This document shows positions 55,815-63,649 of a stretch of DNA of 64,000 nt, piece after piece. This stretch comes from Gemmatimonadota bacterium (GTDB lineage Bacteria > Gemmatimonadota > Gemmatimonadetes > Gemmatimonadales > GWC2-71-9): assembly GCA_022563595.1 (NCBI GenBank), contig JADFNB010000001.1, positions 1-64,000 of the forward strand, in the 5' to 3' direction. The notes below the pieces were generated by a model that was not told where the DNA came from, did not search any database, and saw nothing but the letters and a program-made list of their open reading frames with translations. The first letter of the stretch is position 1. Every line of letters begins with the position of its first letter. Made by a program: the position numbers and the translations under genes.

Positions 55815-56330
55815 GTGAAGCGGCAGAGACTCGACGCGCGCGGGACCGCCGCGCGTGCCTTGCTGTGCGCCCTCGCACTCGTCGCATCCGCTCAGTCGTC
55901 AGCCACCGCACAGACCACTCGTGACGGCGGCACAGACAAACCCTGGTACGTATCGGCGTCGCAATGGGGCAGATGGGGCGCGCTTGCTGGTGCGGTGGGA
56001 TTCACGGCACTCGCCGTGATACGCAACGACGATGCCGACGAAGTCTTCCGCGGGCTCCTCGTGCTGTGCGGCAATGCAAGCCAGGCATGCGTGCCCGGCG
56101 CGGACGGCAGCTACGTCGATCCGGGAGCGGAAACGCTCTACCAGGAAACGCTGCGACTCGATGCACGTGCCCGTACCTGGATGATCCTGGGTCAGATCTC
56201 CCTCGTCGCGGCCGGTGGGATGTTTCTGATCAATCTGGTCTCCGGCGAGAACGAGCCGGACAACATTCCCTTCGCGCCCCTCGAGCTGGTCGCGGGGCCG
56301 CGCAAACTAGGGCTAAAAGTGAGGTTCTGA
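55815..56330 (+). CDS. Exported protein of unknown function
   Basis: 171 residues with GTG start and GGAGGTGA (55802-55809, overlapping the upstream stop). Signal peptide ends ATAQTT. Two helices: WGALAGAVGFTALAVI near residue 55 and WMILGQISLVAAGGMFLINLV near residue 125; the end is Leu-rich beta (KLGLKVRF), which fits a small envelope protein. Between them CGNASQACVPG may form a disulfide. Co-transcribed with its neighbours. No family recognised. Confidence 0.65.
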   Translation: MKRQRLDARGTAARALLCALALVASAQSSATAQTTRDGGTDKPWYVSASQWGRWGALAGAVGFTALAVIRNDDADEVFRGLLVLCGNASQACVPGADGSYVDPGAETLYQETLRLDARARTWMILGQISLVAAGGMFLINLVSGENEPDNIPFAPLELVAGPRKLGLKVRF

Positions 56331-56662
56331 TGCCGAGTCCACTCGCGCAGCAACAGTGTGTCCCGTGCAAAGGCGGCACCCCACCGCTCACTACCGGGGA
56401 GCGGGAGCATCTACTGGAAGAGCTGGGCGGTGGGTGGGCGGCACACGACGCCCATCACCTCCACAAGGAATACACGTTCGAGAATTTCGTCGACGCGCTC
56501 GCGTTCACCAATCGCGTCGGTGCCGTGGCCGAAGAACAGGGGCACCACCCGGATATCTTGCTCACCTGGGGCAAGGTGGGCATCAAGGTCTGGACTCACG
56601 CCATCGACGGTCTGACGGCGAGCGATTTCATCCTGGCCGCGAAAGCCGACGCGGTGCTCTAA
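56330..56662 (+). CDS. phhB: Pterin-4a-carbinolamine dehydratase
   Basis: 110 residues. LHKEYTFENFVDALAFTNRVG, EQGHHPDILLTWGKVGIKVWTHAIDGLTASDF holds the catalytic His-His pair. ATG overlaps the previous stop (TGATG). An N-terminal CVPCKGG is the usual start of bacterial homologues. Probably recycles tetrahydropterin or acts in molybdopterin-linked metabolism; no hydroxylase gene is nearby. Ends tail-to-tail with the phosphoesterase, stops overlapping. Confidence 0.94.
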   Translation: MPSPLAQQQCVPCKGGTPPLTTGEREHLLEELGGGWAAHDAHHLHKEYTFENFVDALAFTNRVGAVAEEQGHHPDILLTWGKVGIKVWTHAIDGLTASDFILAAKADAVL

Positions 56663-57399
56663 CTCCCGGTACGGAGCTGCTCGGCGAATTCGTCCGGCAG
56701 GCCGCTGGCTCGCACACCCTCCATGGCGGCAGCAAGATCGTACTCCACCCGCACGATATCCACAGCGACGTCGCCTTCGCGCGTCTCGAGCAGCACGTAG
56801 CCCGCCCGCCAGTCGCCGTCCTTGGGACGTCCCACGCTCCCAGTGTTCACGAACCGGATGCCATCCACCGTCCGAGACCAGGGCTCGTGGGTATGCCCGA
56901 AGGCCAGTACGTCCCCGTCCCTCGCACCTGCCACCGCCGCCATCTTGCGGCAGAAGTCGTCCGGCCGATCGGCCGTCCAATAGACGGTGTTGAGTACGGG
57001 GGATCCGTGCACCAGGATGATGCTAGGTGCCGCAACATGCCCTCCTCCGGGGCGGATGTCGAGCCGGAACGGCAGCGACGCGAGATACCGTTTCGATTCC
57101 GCCGACGTGTGCGCGCGGGTCCACGCATAGCTCGCGTGCGACAATGCCTCCTGTCGCGGGTCCTCGTAGCTGCACCCGCAGTGGTCGGCGTCGGTCGCGA
57201 CGGTGGAATCGTAGTTCCCGGCGACACCGGCGATTTCCCGTTCCCGAAGCAGCGCCACGGTCTCGTCGGGCCAGGGTGCGTAGCCAACCAGGTCACCGAT
57301 GTGATAGGTGGTCGAGACCGAACGTCCGGCAATGTCGGCGAGCACCGCTTCCAAAGCCGGGAGGTTCGCGTGGATATCGGATATCAGCGCCAGTCGCAT
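56659..57399 (-). CDS. Calcineurin-like metallophosphoesterase (YfcE/PrpE-type)
   Basis: 246 residues. Metal motifs: ISDIHANLPAL (DxH), GDLVGYAP (GDxxx), GNYDST (GNxD, with Tyr for the usual His neighbour), LVHGSP and FGHTHEPW. N-terminal position of DxH and length match phosphodiesterase-type members active on small or nucleotide substrates. Substrate unknown. Followed on the left by the carbinolamine dehydratase with overlapping stops. Confidence 0.9.
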   Translation of the reverse strand: MRLALISDIHANLPALEAVLADIAGRSVSTTYHIGDLVGYAPWPDETVALLREREIAGVAGNYDSTVATDADHCGCSYEDPRQEALSHASYAWTRAHTSAESKRYLASLPFRLDIRPGGGHVAAPSIILVHGSPVLNTVYWTADRPDDFCRKMAAVAGARDGDVLAFGHTHEPWSRTVDGIRFVNTGSVGRPKDGDWRAGYVLLETREGDVAVDIVRVEYDLAAAMEGVRASGLPDEFAEQLRTGS

Positions 57400-57551
57400 G
57401 TCAGGAGGCCGGCTGGAGAAAGAACCGTTCCCGCGCTCCGGTTGAATACCAGAGACGTGCCGATGAGCTTGGGATCACGCATGTGTTGCCCAATCAACTC
57501 GTACTTCACTTTAGACCGATGGCGATCGGCACCAACACGTCCGCGCGCTAG

Positions 57552-58385
57552 CTAGCTAATGCCGGCATCCGCAGTCCGGGGCTTGCTCGCCCGCACGAAC
57601 GCGCTGAAGAACTTCCCGTCGATCTCGCCGGCGATTGCGTCCACGTCGAACCCGGCTTCGGCGAGGGCTTCCTTTACATCGGCGGCCCGATACTCGCGTG
57701 TGGACTCCAGACTGATGTCGACGAACCCGGCGTGTTCCAGCTTGGCCTCGTAGTCGCTCACGCTGAGCGCACCGGCAATACATCCGGCCCAGAGTTCTAT
57801 GGTGCGCCTGATCTCGGGCGCGACCGCGCCACGCACTACGACGTCCGAGACCGCAAAGCGCCCGCCCGGCTTCAGCACCCGGTACGCCTCGGCCAGCACT
57901 CGATCCTTGTCGGCCGAGAGATTGATCACGCAGTTCGAGATGATCACGTCGACCGAGTTGTCGGGTAGTGGGATGTTCTCGATCTCACCCTTCAGGAACT
58001 CGACGTTCTCGACACCCGCCTTGCGCTCGTTCTCGCGTCCCAACTCGAGCATCTCGTCGGTCATGTCGAGCCCGTAGGCCTTGCCGGACGGTCCAACACG
58101 CCGCGCCGACAGCAGCACGTCGATCCCGCCGCCGGAACCGAGGTCGAGCACGACCTCTCCCTCCTTGAGTTCCGCCAACGCCGTGGGATTGCCGCAGCCG
58201 AGCGACGCGACGACTGCCTGCTCGGGGAGGGTGGCCACCTGGTCACCGGCGTAGAGGTTCGACGTCACGGAATTGGGATCGCTGCACCCGCATCCGCACC
58301 CGCTGTTCGAGCCGGTACGGGCTTGCCGCGCCAACTCCCCGTATTTTTCGCGCACTTGCTGTTTCAGCGTGTCAGCATCCGACAT
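57552..58385 (-). CDS. arsM: Arsenite methyltransferase
   Basis: 277 residues. SAM motif VLDLGSGGGIDVLL, preceded by VASLGCGNP; CVINLS and WAGCIAGALS each contain Cys. These three Cys (about 65, 155 and 210) match the As(III)-binding triad of ArsM. A Cys-rich N-terminus (SGCGCGCSD) is typical. It methylates arsenite with SAM. The ATG at 58385 has GGAGG 5 nt upstream. Pairs with arsR 55 bp upstream. Confidence 0.94.
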   Translation of the reverse strand: MSDADTLKQQVREKYGELARQARTGSNSGCGCGCSDPNSVTSNLYAGDQVATLPEQAVVASLGCGNPTALAELKEGEVVLDLGSGGGIDVLLSARRVGPSGKAYGLDMTDEMLELGRENERKAGVENVEFLKGEIENIPLPDNSVDVIISNCVINLSADKDRVLAEAYRVLKPGGRFAVSDVVVRGAVAPEIRRTIELWAGCIAGALSVSDYEAKLEHAGFVDISLESTREYRAADVKEALAEAGFDVDAIAGEIDGKFFSAFVRASKPRTADAGIS

Positions 58386-58440
58386 CGTCGCCTCCAATTG
58401 TCAGCAAGAAACATTGATACAACGTTCGAAAAAACCCGCG

Positions 58441-58773
58441 TCACCAGTAGCAGCCGGGCCTGCCCAGTCGGGCCGACTCCTGGTAGGCGTCGAGCAGGCC
58501 GGTGAGCGCGCCGCCACAGTCCTCGAGGGCCTCGGGTCGCAAAGCGTAGTACATCCACCGGCCCTCGCGTCGGGCGGTGATGAACCCAGCCTCGCGCAAC
58601 GTCTTGAGGTGGTGTGACAGCAGCGGCTGGGGGATGTCGAGCTTGGTCACCAGCACGCACACGCATTGCTCTCCTCGCGTCAGGATCCGCAGGACCTTGA
58701 GCCGCGTCTCGTCGGCCAGAGCCTGAAACTGCTTGGCCACCCGAGCCGGATTCACTGTGGTCGCGTTCGCCAT
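58441..58773 (-). CDS. arsR: ArsR-family metalloregulator, arsenic-type
   Basis: 110 residues. Winged helix (DIPQPLLSHHLKTLREAGFIT, RREGRWMYYAL) and the EQCVCVLV motif in helix 3, the As(III)-binding Cys pair of E. coli-type ArsR. Cys also near the C-terminus (GRPGCYW). It should repress arsRM, released by arsenite. The leader promoter carries its operator (58783-58802). Confidence 0.94.
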   Translation of the reverse strand: MANATTVNPARVAKQFQALADETRLKVLRILTRGEQCVCVLVTKLDIPQPLLSHHLKTLREAGFITARREGRWMYYALRPEALEDCGGALTGLLDAYQESARLGRPGCYW

Positions 58774-58779
58774 GGCAGC

Positions 58780-58807
58780 ATGATATCAATAGTTTTTGAT
58801 ATGTCAA
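58780..58807 (-). promoter_or_regulatory. arsR promoter with ArsR operator
   Basis: -35 TTGACA (58802-58807) and -10 TATCAT (58780-58785) with a 16-bp spacer on the minus strand. A perfect inverted repeat ATATCAA-N6-TTGATAT (58783-58802) covers the spacer, so ArsR would block polymerase. The -10 ends 6 nt before the arsR ATG, suggesting a leaderless message. Confidence 0.75.
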
Positions 58808-58950
58808 GCATACGAGGCGGGTGTCGCGTCGCGAGCAGATCAGTGGGCTGAGGAGTTTCTCCAGGAGATCCATCCCTGCCCGATGCCTAACCGAGTGAGC
58901 GGGCTTGTGAACAGCGGTTCCGGGCGACGGGGGGGGCATCCCGTCTGCCG

Positions 58951-58979
58951 TTGGCTGCCGGGATAGCGAGGACCATATT
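58951..58979 (+). promoter_or_regulatory. Candidate leaderless promoter of the small protein at 58986
   Basis: TTGGCT (58951-58956), 17 bp, CATATT (58974-58979), then GGTGGT and the ATG. Matches to consensus are partial but the 17-bp and 6-nt spacings are as in arsR and recO. Confidence 0.4.
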
Positions 58980-58985
58980 GGTGGT

Positions 58986-59252
58986 ATGGCCACGGGTAAC
59001 TCGCCCAGCGATACCGCACCGGAGGTACTGGAGGCGCAGGTCAGACTGGTCGCGCGCCTGACACCCGCGGAGCGCGCGCGCCGAGTCCGCGATCTCACCG
59101 TCGCGGCCAGCACGCTGGCGCTGGTGGGCTTGCGGCAGCGGCATCCTCGTGCGGACGAGGCGGAACTGTTCCTGCGACTGGCAGCGCTGCGCCTGGGGGG
59201 CGACGTCGTGGAACGCGTCTACGGTTGGCGGGCGCCCCCCGATGGCGCCTGA
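58986..59252 (+). CDS. 88-residue helical protein paired with a nucleotidyltransferase
   Basis: Almost all helix: RLVARLTPAERARRVRDLTVAA, then ALVGLRQRHPRADEAELFLRLAAL and RLGGDVVERVYG. This Leu/Arg-rich pattern recurs in unnamed small proteins encoded just upstream of a nucleotidyltransferase-fold protein in many phyla. Its 3' end overlaps the next gene by 11 bp. It could be an antitoxin or adaptor; no function has been shown to my knowledge. Confidence 0.7.
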   Translation: MATGNSPSDTAPEVLEAQVRLVARLTPAERARRVRDLTVAASTLALVGLRQRHPRADEAELFLRLAALRLGGDVVERVYGWRAPPDGA

Positions 59253-59838
59253 CCAACCTCCCGATCCGATTGCGGTCGCTCTCGAGGTCGCAGCGATCCT
59301 CGAACGGCTCGGCATTCCCTATCTCGCCGTGGGGTCCCTGGCAAGCTCTATCCATGGAGAGCCCCGCTCGACGAACGGCATCGACCTTGTCGCCGACCTC
59401 GAGCCCCGGCACGTGGAGGGTCTGCTCGCCGCACTGGGTGACGCCTACTATGTCAGCCCGGATGCAGTGCGAGAGGCGGTGCGCGAGGGCGGCACGTTCA
59501 ACACCATCCACCTTGGCACGGCGCTGAAGGTCGACGTGTTCGTTGCGGGGCGTGACCCGTTCGACATCGAGCGCCTCAAGCATCGCGAGCGGGTCGAGAT
59601 CTGGTCCGACCCGCCGGGCGAGCTATACGTCGACACAGCCGAGCACACGGTATTGCGCAAGCTCGAGTGGTACCGGCAGGGTGACGAGGTCTCCGAGCGG
59701 CAGTGGGGCGATGTCTTGGGCATCGTGCGCGCGCAGGGAAACCGCCTGGACCGCGCGCGGCTCACGGCGTGGGCCGGCCGGCTCGGGGTGAGCGACCTGC
59801 TCGAGCGGGTGTTGAGCCAGGCAGGCGAGATGTCCTGA
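59242..59838 (+). CDS. Nucleotidyltransferase-fold (MNT/AbiEii-like) protein with a degraded Asp pair
   Basis: 198 residues. N-terminal YLAVGSLASSIHGEPRSTNGIDLVAD is the GS...DxD-type nucleotidyltransferase motif, but the first Asp of the expected D-I-D is Gly (NGIDLV). The rest, with GELYVDTAEHTVLRKLEWYRQG and VLGIVRAQGNRLDRARL, matches related small nucleotidyltransferases. ATG at 59242 overlaps the 88-residue gene. The pair may be a toxin-antitoxin-like module. Loss of one acidic ligand suggests weak or altered activity. Confidence 0.75.
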   Translation: MAPDQPPDPIAVALEVAAILERLGIPYLAVGSLASSIHGEPRSTNGIDLVADLEPRHVEGLLAALGDAYYVSPDAVREAVREGGTFNTIHLGTALKVDVFVAGRDPFDIERLKHRERVEIWSDPPGELYVDTAEHTVLRKLEWYRQGDEVSERQWGDVLGIVRAQGNRLDRARLTAWAGRLGVSDLLERVLSQAGEMS

Positions 59839-59938
59839 CCGCTTCTTCCACCAGCCGGCTTCCCGGTCGGGTGCGAGCAACGACCTTCTCCGGTGTCCGG
59901 GCTCTCTGCCCCTCTGCCCCTCTCCTCGAGGTTTCAGT

Positions 59939-60143
59939 TTATTCCCGCACGGCCCTCTGTACAGCCTCGATCAACTTGGCCAAGTCGTAGCCGATCCGGC
60001 CTTTGAAGACGATCGTAACCTCGCGGATTGTCATGGGGTTCGCGGTGAGGTCGCCGCGGATTTGAGACCGCACCCAGCCGTACCGTCGGGTAGAGCAAGA
60101 GAGTGGTCACCCACGCCACGTACGCGGTGTAGTCACCAAGCAT
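59939..60143 (-). pseudogene. Frameshifted small membrane protein
   Basis: One frame starts MLGDYTAYVAWVTTLLLY (ATG at 60143), one transmembrane helix; its continuation is meaningless. In the +1 frame the sequence resumes as WVRSQIRGDLTANP, then MTIREVTIVFKGRIGYDLAKL and ends AVQRAVRE at TAA 59939-59941, which looks like a real protein tail. One or two indels near 60080 would restore a 65-residue membrane protein. Alternatively the tail is a separate 44-residue gene from a GTG. The remaining 100 bp toward 59839 and 40 bp toward 60187 show nothing else. Confidence 0.4.
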
Positions 60144-60186
60144 GCGGGGATCGGGCAGACCCGATCCCTTCCAAGTGAGCCCCCAC

Positions 60187-61638
60187 TCAGCCGATTGGCA
60201 TGCTGATGGCGATCTGCTGGGTCCAGACGCGCACGTCCGCGAGGCCCAGGGGTCCCGAAGGTGCCGGGATGAAGCTGGCTTGGGCCGCGCCTTGACGCTG
60301 GAATCCGTCGAATGCGACCCCGGGCTGTCCGGTCCCAAGGGTGAGCCGGCCAAGATAGTGCAACTCGAATTCCGGGAGGCGGATGGTGGCCCCGAGGCTG
60401 GGCGTCCACTCCATCCACTGCTCCGACTGCGTCCGACTCTCGCCGAGAACCAGGTCACGCTGGCGGAGGCGATAGTTGAAGGACCGCAGTTCGAGACCGC
60501 CGCGGAGGGTGGCGATCCCGACGTCATGGCCGAGGCCGATCCGCATGATCGCGTTCGAGAACCAGAAACGGTTGTCGACTGTCTTGGCACCGGTCGGGAT
60601 GGTCACACCGCTGGCCGCGGTAACGGGCTGCGCCGCCTCGGCCCACGTGTGGAGGCGCACGGGTTCATAGATGATGTCGACCGCGAGGATTGCCGGCCCG
60701 CGCCGGTTGGAGATCCCGATCCCGATATTGTACGCCCAGCTCGTGCCCGGGTCGCGCGGGATGTTGGCCAGCTCGTAATTCGGGATCTTGGGGTGCGATC
60801 TCACGTTCGCAGTCAGAATCCCGCCTATCCGGAGCTCGTCGTTCAGCGCCTGCGTGTACCCAAGGTGGGCGCCCCATGTGTTCGTAAGATCCAGGTTCAC
60901 CTGGATCACCGTCTCCGGATCCGTCGTGAACCGACGTTCCTCATTGAAGTAGGTCACCTCGTGCGACATCGAGAGCCGATTGAAGAGCAGGAGTGCCTCG
61001 AACGTTCGCCCGTGCTCGAGGTCGGCTACCATGCCGACCCGGACGTCGGCGAGGTACCCAGATTGCTCGACATCCAGTGCGGACGCGTAGAGGAGGTCTA
61101 CGCCGTCCAAGGCTTGGAGGTCGGCGGCGAACGCGGACGCCCCGAGTGAGACCCTCGAACCGGGCAAGGTCCTCCCGCCAAACGCAAAGGCGTACAGGTT
61201 CCGGTTCGATCGGCTAGAGAGGGTGGTTGTAAACGGCTGGTCCCCCCGTGACCGTGCGAACGGGCGGGTGTCGATTCGCTTCCTGGCGCTCAGCTGCTGG
61301 AGGGCCACGCCTCCCCCGCCGAACGAACGGCCCCAGCGCCCCAGCATGGCGACGGGGACCGACACGGCGTGCCCGTTCCCACGGGTGATCGCGTACACCG
61401 TGGGAGACATCACGAGGCGTGTGTCCGGCAGCCGCCCGCCCTTCGCCGGGTTCACCAGCGGATCGTAGAGCGAGTCGTCGACGGCGATGGACACGCCGCC
61501 CAGGCCGAGCGTCTGCGACGGGAAGAGCAGGAACTGATCACCGGCGGCGACGGGCACGGTCTTGAGGTTGATGAGTTGTGAGGAGGCGGCGACCGGGATC
61601 GCCAGGAGCGCGAGAAGCGCGAACGAGACATTGTGCAT
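60187..61638 (-). CDS. Outer-membrane barrel protein of unknown function
   Basis: 483 residues. Signal peptide (MHNVSFALLALLAIPVAASS), then VSIAVDDSLYDPLVNPAKGGR, an NPA-like motif similar to PorV/FadL-type barrels, and alternating strands through to AISMPIG. GGAGG before the ATG. An inverted repeat CTTCGGA (61648-61654)/TCCGAAG (61680-61686) sits in its leader. It stands alone; possible transport or structural role. Distantly similar in layout to the barrel at 47508-48644. Confidence 0.72.
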   Translation of the reverse strand: MHNVSFALLALLAIPVAASSQLINLKTVPVAAGDQFLLFPSQTLGLGGVSIAVDDSLYDPLVNPAKGGRLPDTRLVMSPTVYAITRGNGHAVSVPVAMLGRWGRSFGGGGVALQQLSARKRIDTRPFARSRGDQPFTTTLSSRSNRNLYAFAFGGRTLPGSRVSLGASAFAADLQALDGVDLLYASALDVEQSGYLADVRVGMVADLEHGRTFEALLLFNRLSMSHEVTYFNEERRFTTDPETVIQVNLDLTNTWGAHLGYTQALNDELRIGGILTANVRSHPKIPNYELANIPRDPGTSWAYNIGIGISNRRGPAILAVDIIYEPVRLHTWAEAAQPVTAASGVTIPTGAKTVDNRFWFSNAIMRIGLGHDVGIATLRGGLELRSFNYRLRQRDLVLGESRTQSEQWMEWTPSLGATIRLPEFELHYLGRLTLGTGQPGVAFDGFQRQGAAQASFIPAPSGPLGLADVRVWTQQIAISMPIG

Positions 61639-61854
61639 GGCCCCTCCCTTCGGAATGGCAAGGAATTTGCTTTCCCCTGTCCGAAGTATGTCCTGTGGTA
61701 TTGGTGGTGTCGAGCCGCCCGGATGAGACTCCCGATGTACCCGTTGCCAGCTCGAACACCACGCAGGGTCACGATCGGCACTACCGCTCAGCTGATGGCC
61801 AGCCTGCGGGACGGTCACTGGCTTTGCCGGGCACCCCGCACGTGGCCGCCCCAC

Positions 61855-62247
61855 TCACACCGCCCAGATGATCTCCACTTCGTAGGGTGCGAAGTGCCGG
61901 TCGGCGGTGAGGAGTCGCAGACGCTCCGCCTGGCACTGGGCCACGAGGAGCCGATCGAACGGGTCATGGTGATGGGGCGGGAGCGTAGCCACGCGCACCG
62001 CGTGGTCGTGGACGATGGGAAGGCCCGTTGTACCGGCGCGCGCCATCCGGCTCGGCACGTATTCGGGCGGCGGCACCGGGAGCGGGAGCTTGCCGAGCGC
62101 ATACTTGATGGCGATCTCCCAGGCGCTGGCCGCTGAGAACCAGAGCTCAGTGCCGGGATCCTCGATGACGTTGAGTGCCGCCCTACTAAACCGCTCAGGC
62201 TCGGCCTGCATCCACAGCCAGCACTGAGTGTCAAGCAGCACGCTCAT
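61855..62247 (-). CDS. PIN-domain toxin (VapC-type)
   Basis: 130 residues. PIN acidic residues: Asp in MSVLLDTQCWLW, Glu in AASAWEIAIKYALGKL, Asp in HDPFDRLLVAQ and LLTADRHF. This is the FitB/YKJ-type PIN with WLW, typically paired with Phd antitoxins. It should cut RNA. Overlaps the antitoxin by 4 bp. All acidic residues are present, so probably active. Confidence 0.92.
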   Translation of the reverse strand: MSVLLDTQCWLWMQAEPERFSRAALNVIEDPGTELWFSAASAWEIAIKYALGKLPLPVPPPEYVPSRMARAGTTGLPIVHDHAVRVATLPPHHHDPFDRLLVAQCQAERLRLLTADRHFAPYEVEIIWAV

Positions 62248-62474
62248 CGCTCGAAGTCCGCGAGCAGGTCTTCGGGGAGGGGTGCGTCAAAATCGGCCGG
62301 CACCCGGAACGAGCCTCGATCGGTTCCTAGCTCTCGCGGGCGTCGCACCTCGATAGGAACGAGTCGCGCCACAGGGCGACCACTCTTGGCGATCACGATC
62401 TCCTCGCCCGCGGCCACGCGTTGGAGCAGGCGGGAGAGGTGGGTCTTGGCCTCGTGGACATTAACGGTTTTCAT
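62244..62474 (-). CDS. Phd/YefM-family antitoxin
   Basis: 76 residues. MKTVNVHEAKTHLSRLLQRV then GEEIVIAKSGRPVARLVPI is the Phd DNA-binding domain; the C-terminal 25 residues (DFDAPLPEDLLADFER) would wrap the toxin. Precedes the PIN gene, as usual. Autoregulation through the palindrome at 62488-62508 is likely. Confidence 0.93.
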   Translation of the reverse strand: MKTVNVHEAKTHLSRLLQRVAAGEEIVIAKSGRPVARLVPIEVRRPRELGTDRGSFRVPADFDAPLPEDLLADFER

Positions 62475-62481
62475 GACAGAA

Positions 62482-62510
62482 AATCTAGACTTAGGCCATG
62501 ACTAAGTCAA
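62482..62510 (-). promoter_or_regulatory. Promoter and operator of the Phd/PIN module
   Basis: TTGACT (62505-62510), exactly 17 bp, TAGATT (62482-62487), then 7 nt to the ATG. The spacer is mostly the perfect repeat GACTTAG-N7-CTAAGTC (62488-62508), overlapping the -35. Fits autorepression by the toxin-antitoxin complex and a leaderless transcript. Confidence 0.65.
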
Positions 62511-62658
62511 CCACTCCGTGCTGTTCTGTCGGGCCGCCGTCCGGCGTCGTCGAACGCGCCCGCGCGATGCCTGATTACCCGCGGATGACGTACAGACGCT
62601 TGACCCTTGCGACGCTCCGTCCGGCCGCATGAAGAGAGGATGAGATCGGGGGGCGGTT

Positions 62659-62946
62659 TCAGACCACCTCGATCCGCGCTTCGTGCCCCGGCGCAGCGGC
62701 GAGTCGTGCATCTCGCGTGAGCAAGGGTGCCCCCAGAGCCTCCGCGAGGGCGACGTAGGCTGCGTCGTACGCGGTGAGGTTTGCTCGCAGCTCCCAGATC
62801 CGTGGCAGCAGGAGATCGTGCGGGTAGCGATGGATGGGCAGATCGGCAAGGTCGTCCAGCGCTTGCGCGCCGCGCTCGTCGTCGAGCTCACCGGCGTTCC
62901 AATAGCGCAAGGTCGAGTGGATCTCCTGCGAGATCCACCGCGTCAA
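62659..62946 (-). pseudogene. 5'-truncated PIN-domain gene
   Basis: The frame has STLRYWNAGELDDERGAQAL, LPRIWELRANLTAYDAAYVALAE and LLTRDARLAAAPGHEARIEVV, the C-terminal two thirds of a VapC PIN protein. The first 35-40 residues, with the leading catalytic Asp, are missing: the sequence joins directly to the 3' end of the next PIN gene (stop at 62943-62945). Only a TTG at 62946 could start it. A deletion between two neighbouring PIN genes explains this. Confidence 0.7.
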
Positions 62947-63329
62947 CCAGCAGCGAACGCGGCGGCGAGCGCCCGATCAAAGGTCTTCAGCTCGTGCACC
63001 CGCCGCCGCCTGCAGCTCGCCAAATGCAACAGGTCACGAGCGCCCAACCCCGGATGCCGGCCCACGAGGTCCCGTGCGAGGCGGACGTCCTCCCGCTCGA
63101 CCGGCCAGACGATCGGGATCCGAGCTTCCGCGAGCATGAGTGCCGCATCGAGTGATTCGAACCGGCCCACCGGGAGATACGCGTGAAGCAGCTCCTGCAG
63201 CACCTCCGCCGAAGTCACGAGGCCGGGCCCACGCTCCAGCGCCTCCCGGAAGAACGCCCGCGCCTCCCGCCGCAAGGGGTGGTCCCCGCCAACGGCGTAC
63301 ATGACCACGTTCGTATCGACGAAGATCAC
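62943..63329 (-). CDS. PIN-domain toxin (VapC-type)
   Basis: 128 residues, GTG start overlapping the antitoxin stop (GTGA). VIFVDTNVVMYAVGG, SAEVLQELLHAYL, and LGARDLLHLA provide the acidic residues. The end, RVHELKTFDRALAAAF, matches VapC. Partner is the ribbon-helix-helix protein before it. The C-terminus borders a truncated PIN gene. Confidence 0.9.
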   Translation of the reverse strand: MIFVDTNVVMYAVGGDHPLRREARAFFREALERGPGLVTSAEVLQELLHAYLPVGRFESLDAALMLAEARIPIVWPVEREDVRLARDLVGRHPGLGARDLLHLASCRRRRVHELKTFDRALAAAFAAG

Positions 63330-63598
63330 GATGGCGCCAGCCCGGACCGCCGCGACCGCTCGATGACCCGGCGGTGCTCCTCCCAGTCCGGCTCCCGGCC
63401 CCGCTCGCGGGCATCGCATGCGTCAAAGAAGGCGCCGAGTTCCTCGGCGGTACCTATCCGCACCCCGGGGTCCTCGGCCGCGAGCTTCTCGCGCGCCGCC
63501 TGACGCAGCCACGCACCGAGTGACATCCCCGCACGCTCCGCATGCCGGCGGTACCGCTCCTTCTCAGCCTCGTCAACCAGGAGGTGGATTCTGGTCAT
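63326..63598 (-). CDS. Ribbon-helix-helix antitoxin
   Basis: 90 residues. MTRIHLLVDEAEKERYRRHAERAGMSLGAWLRQAAREKL is the RHH motif; the C-terminal acidic part (AFFDACDARERGREPDWEEH) likely binds the PIN toxin. GAGGG lies 8 nt before the ATG. Upstream DNA contains TATAAT (63650-63655). Confidence 0.88.
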   Translation of the reverse strand: MTRIHLLVDEAEKERYRRHAERAGMSLGAWLRQAAREKLAAEDPGVRIGTAEELGAFFDACDARERGREPDWEEHRRVIERSRRSGLAPS

Positions 63599-63649
63599 CC
63601 CGCAATCCCTCAGTGCCCGTGATGTGTGTATCTACTACTCATGTGTATG

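Noticed and set aside
57400-57551. RNA gene in the 152-bp gap before arsM
   Set aside because: No tRNA or known ncRNA fold; GCTAGCTAGCTA near 57547 is a short simple repeat at the arsM stop.
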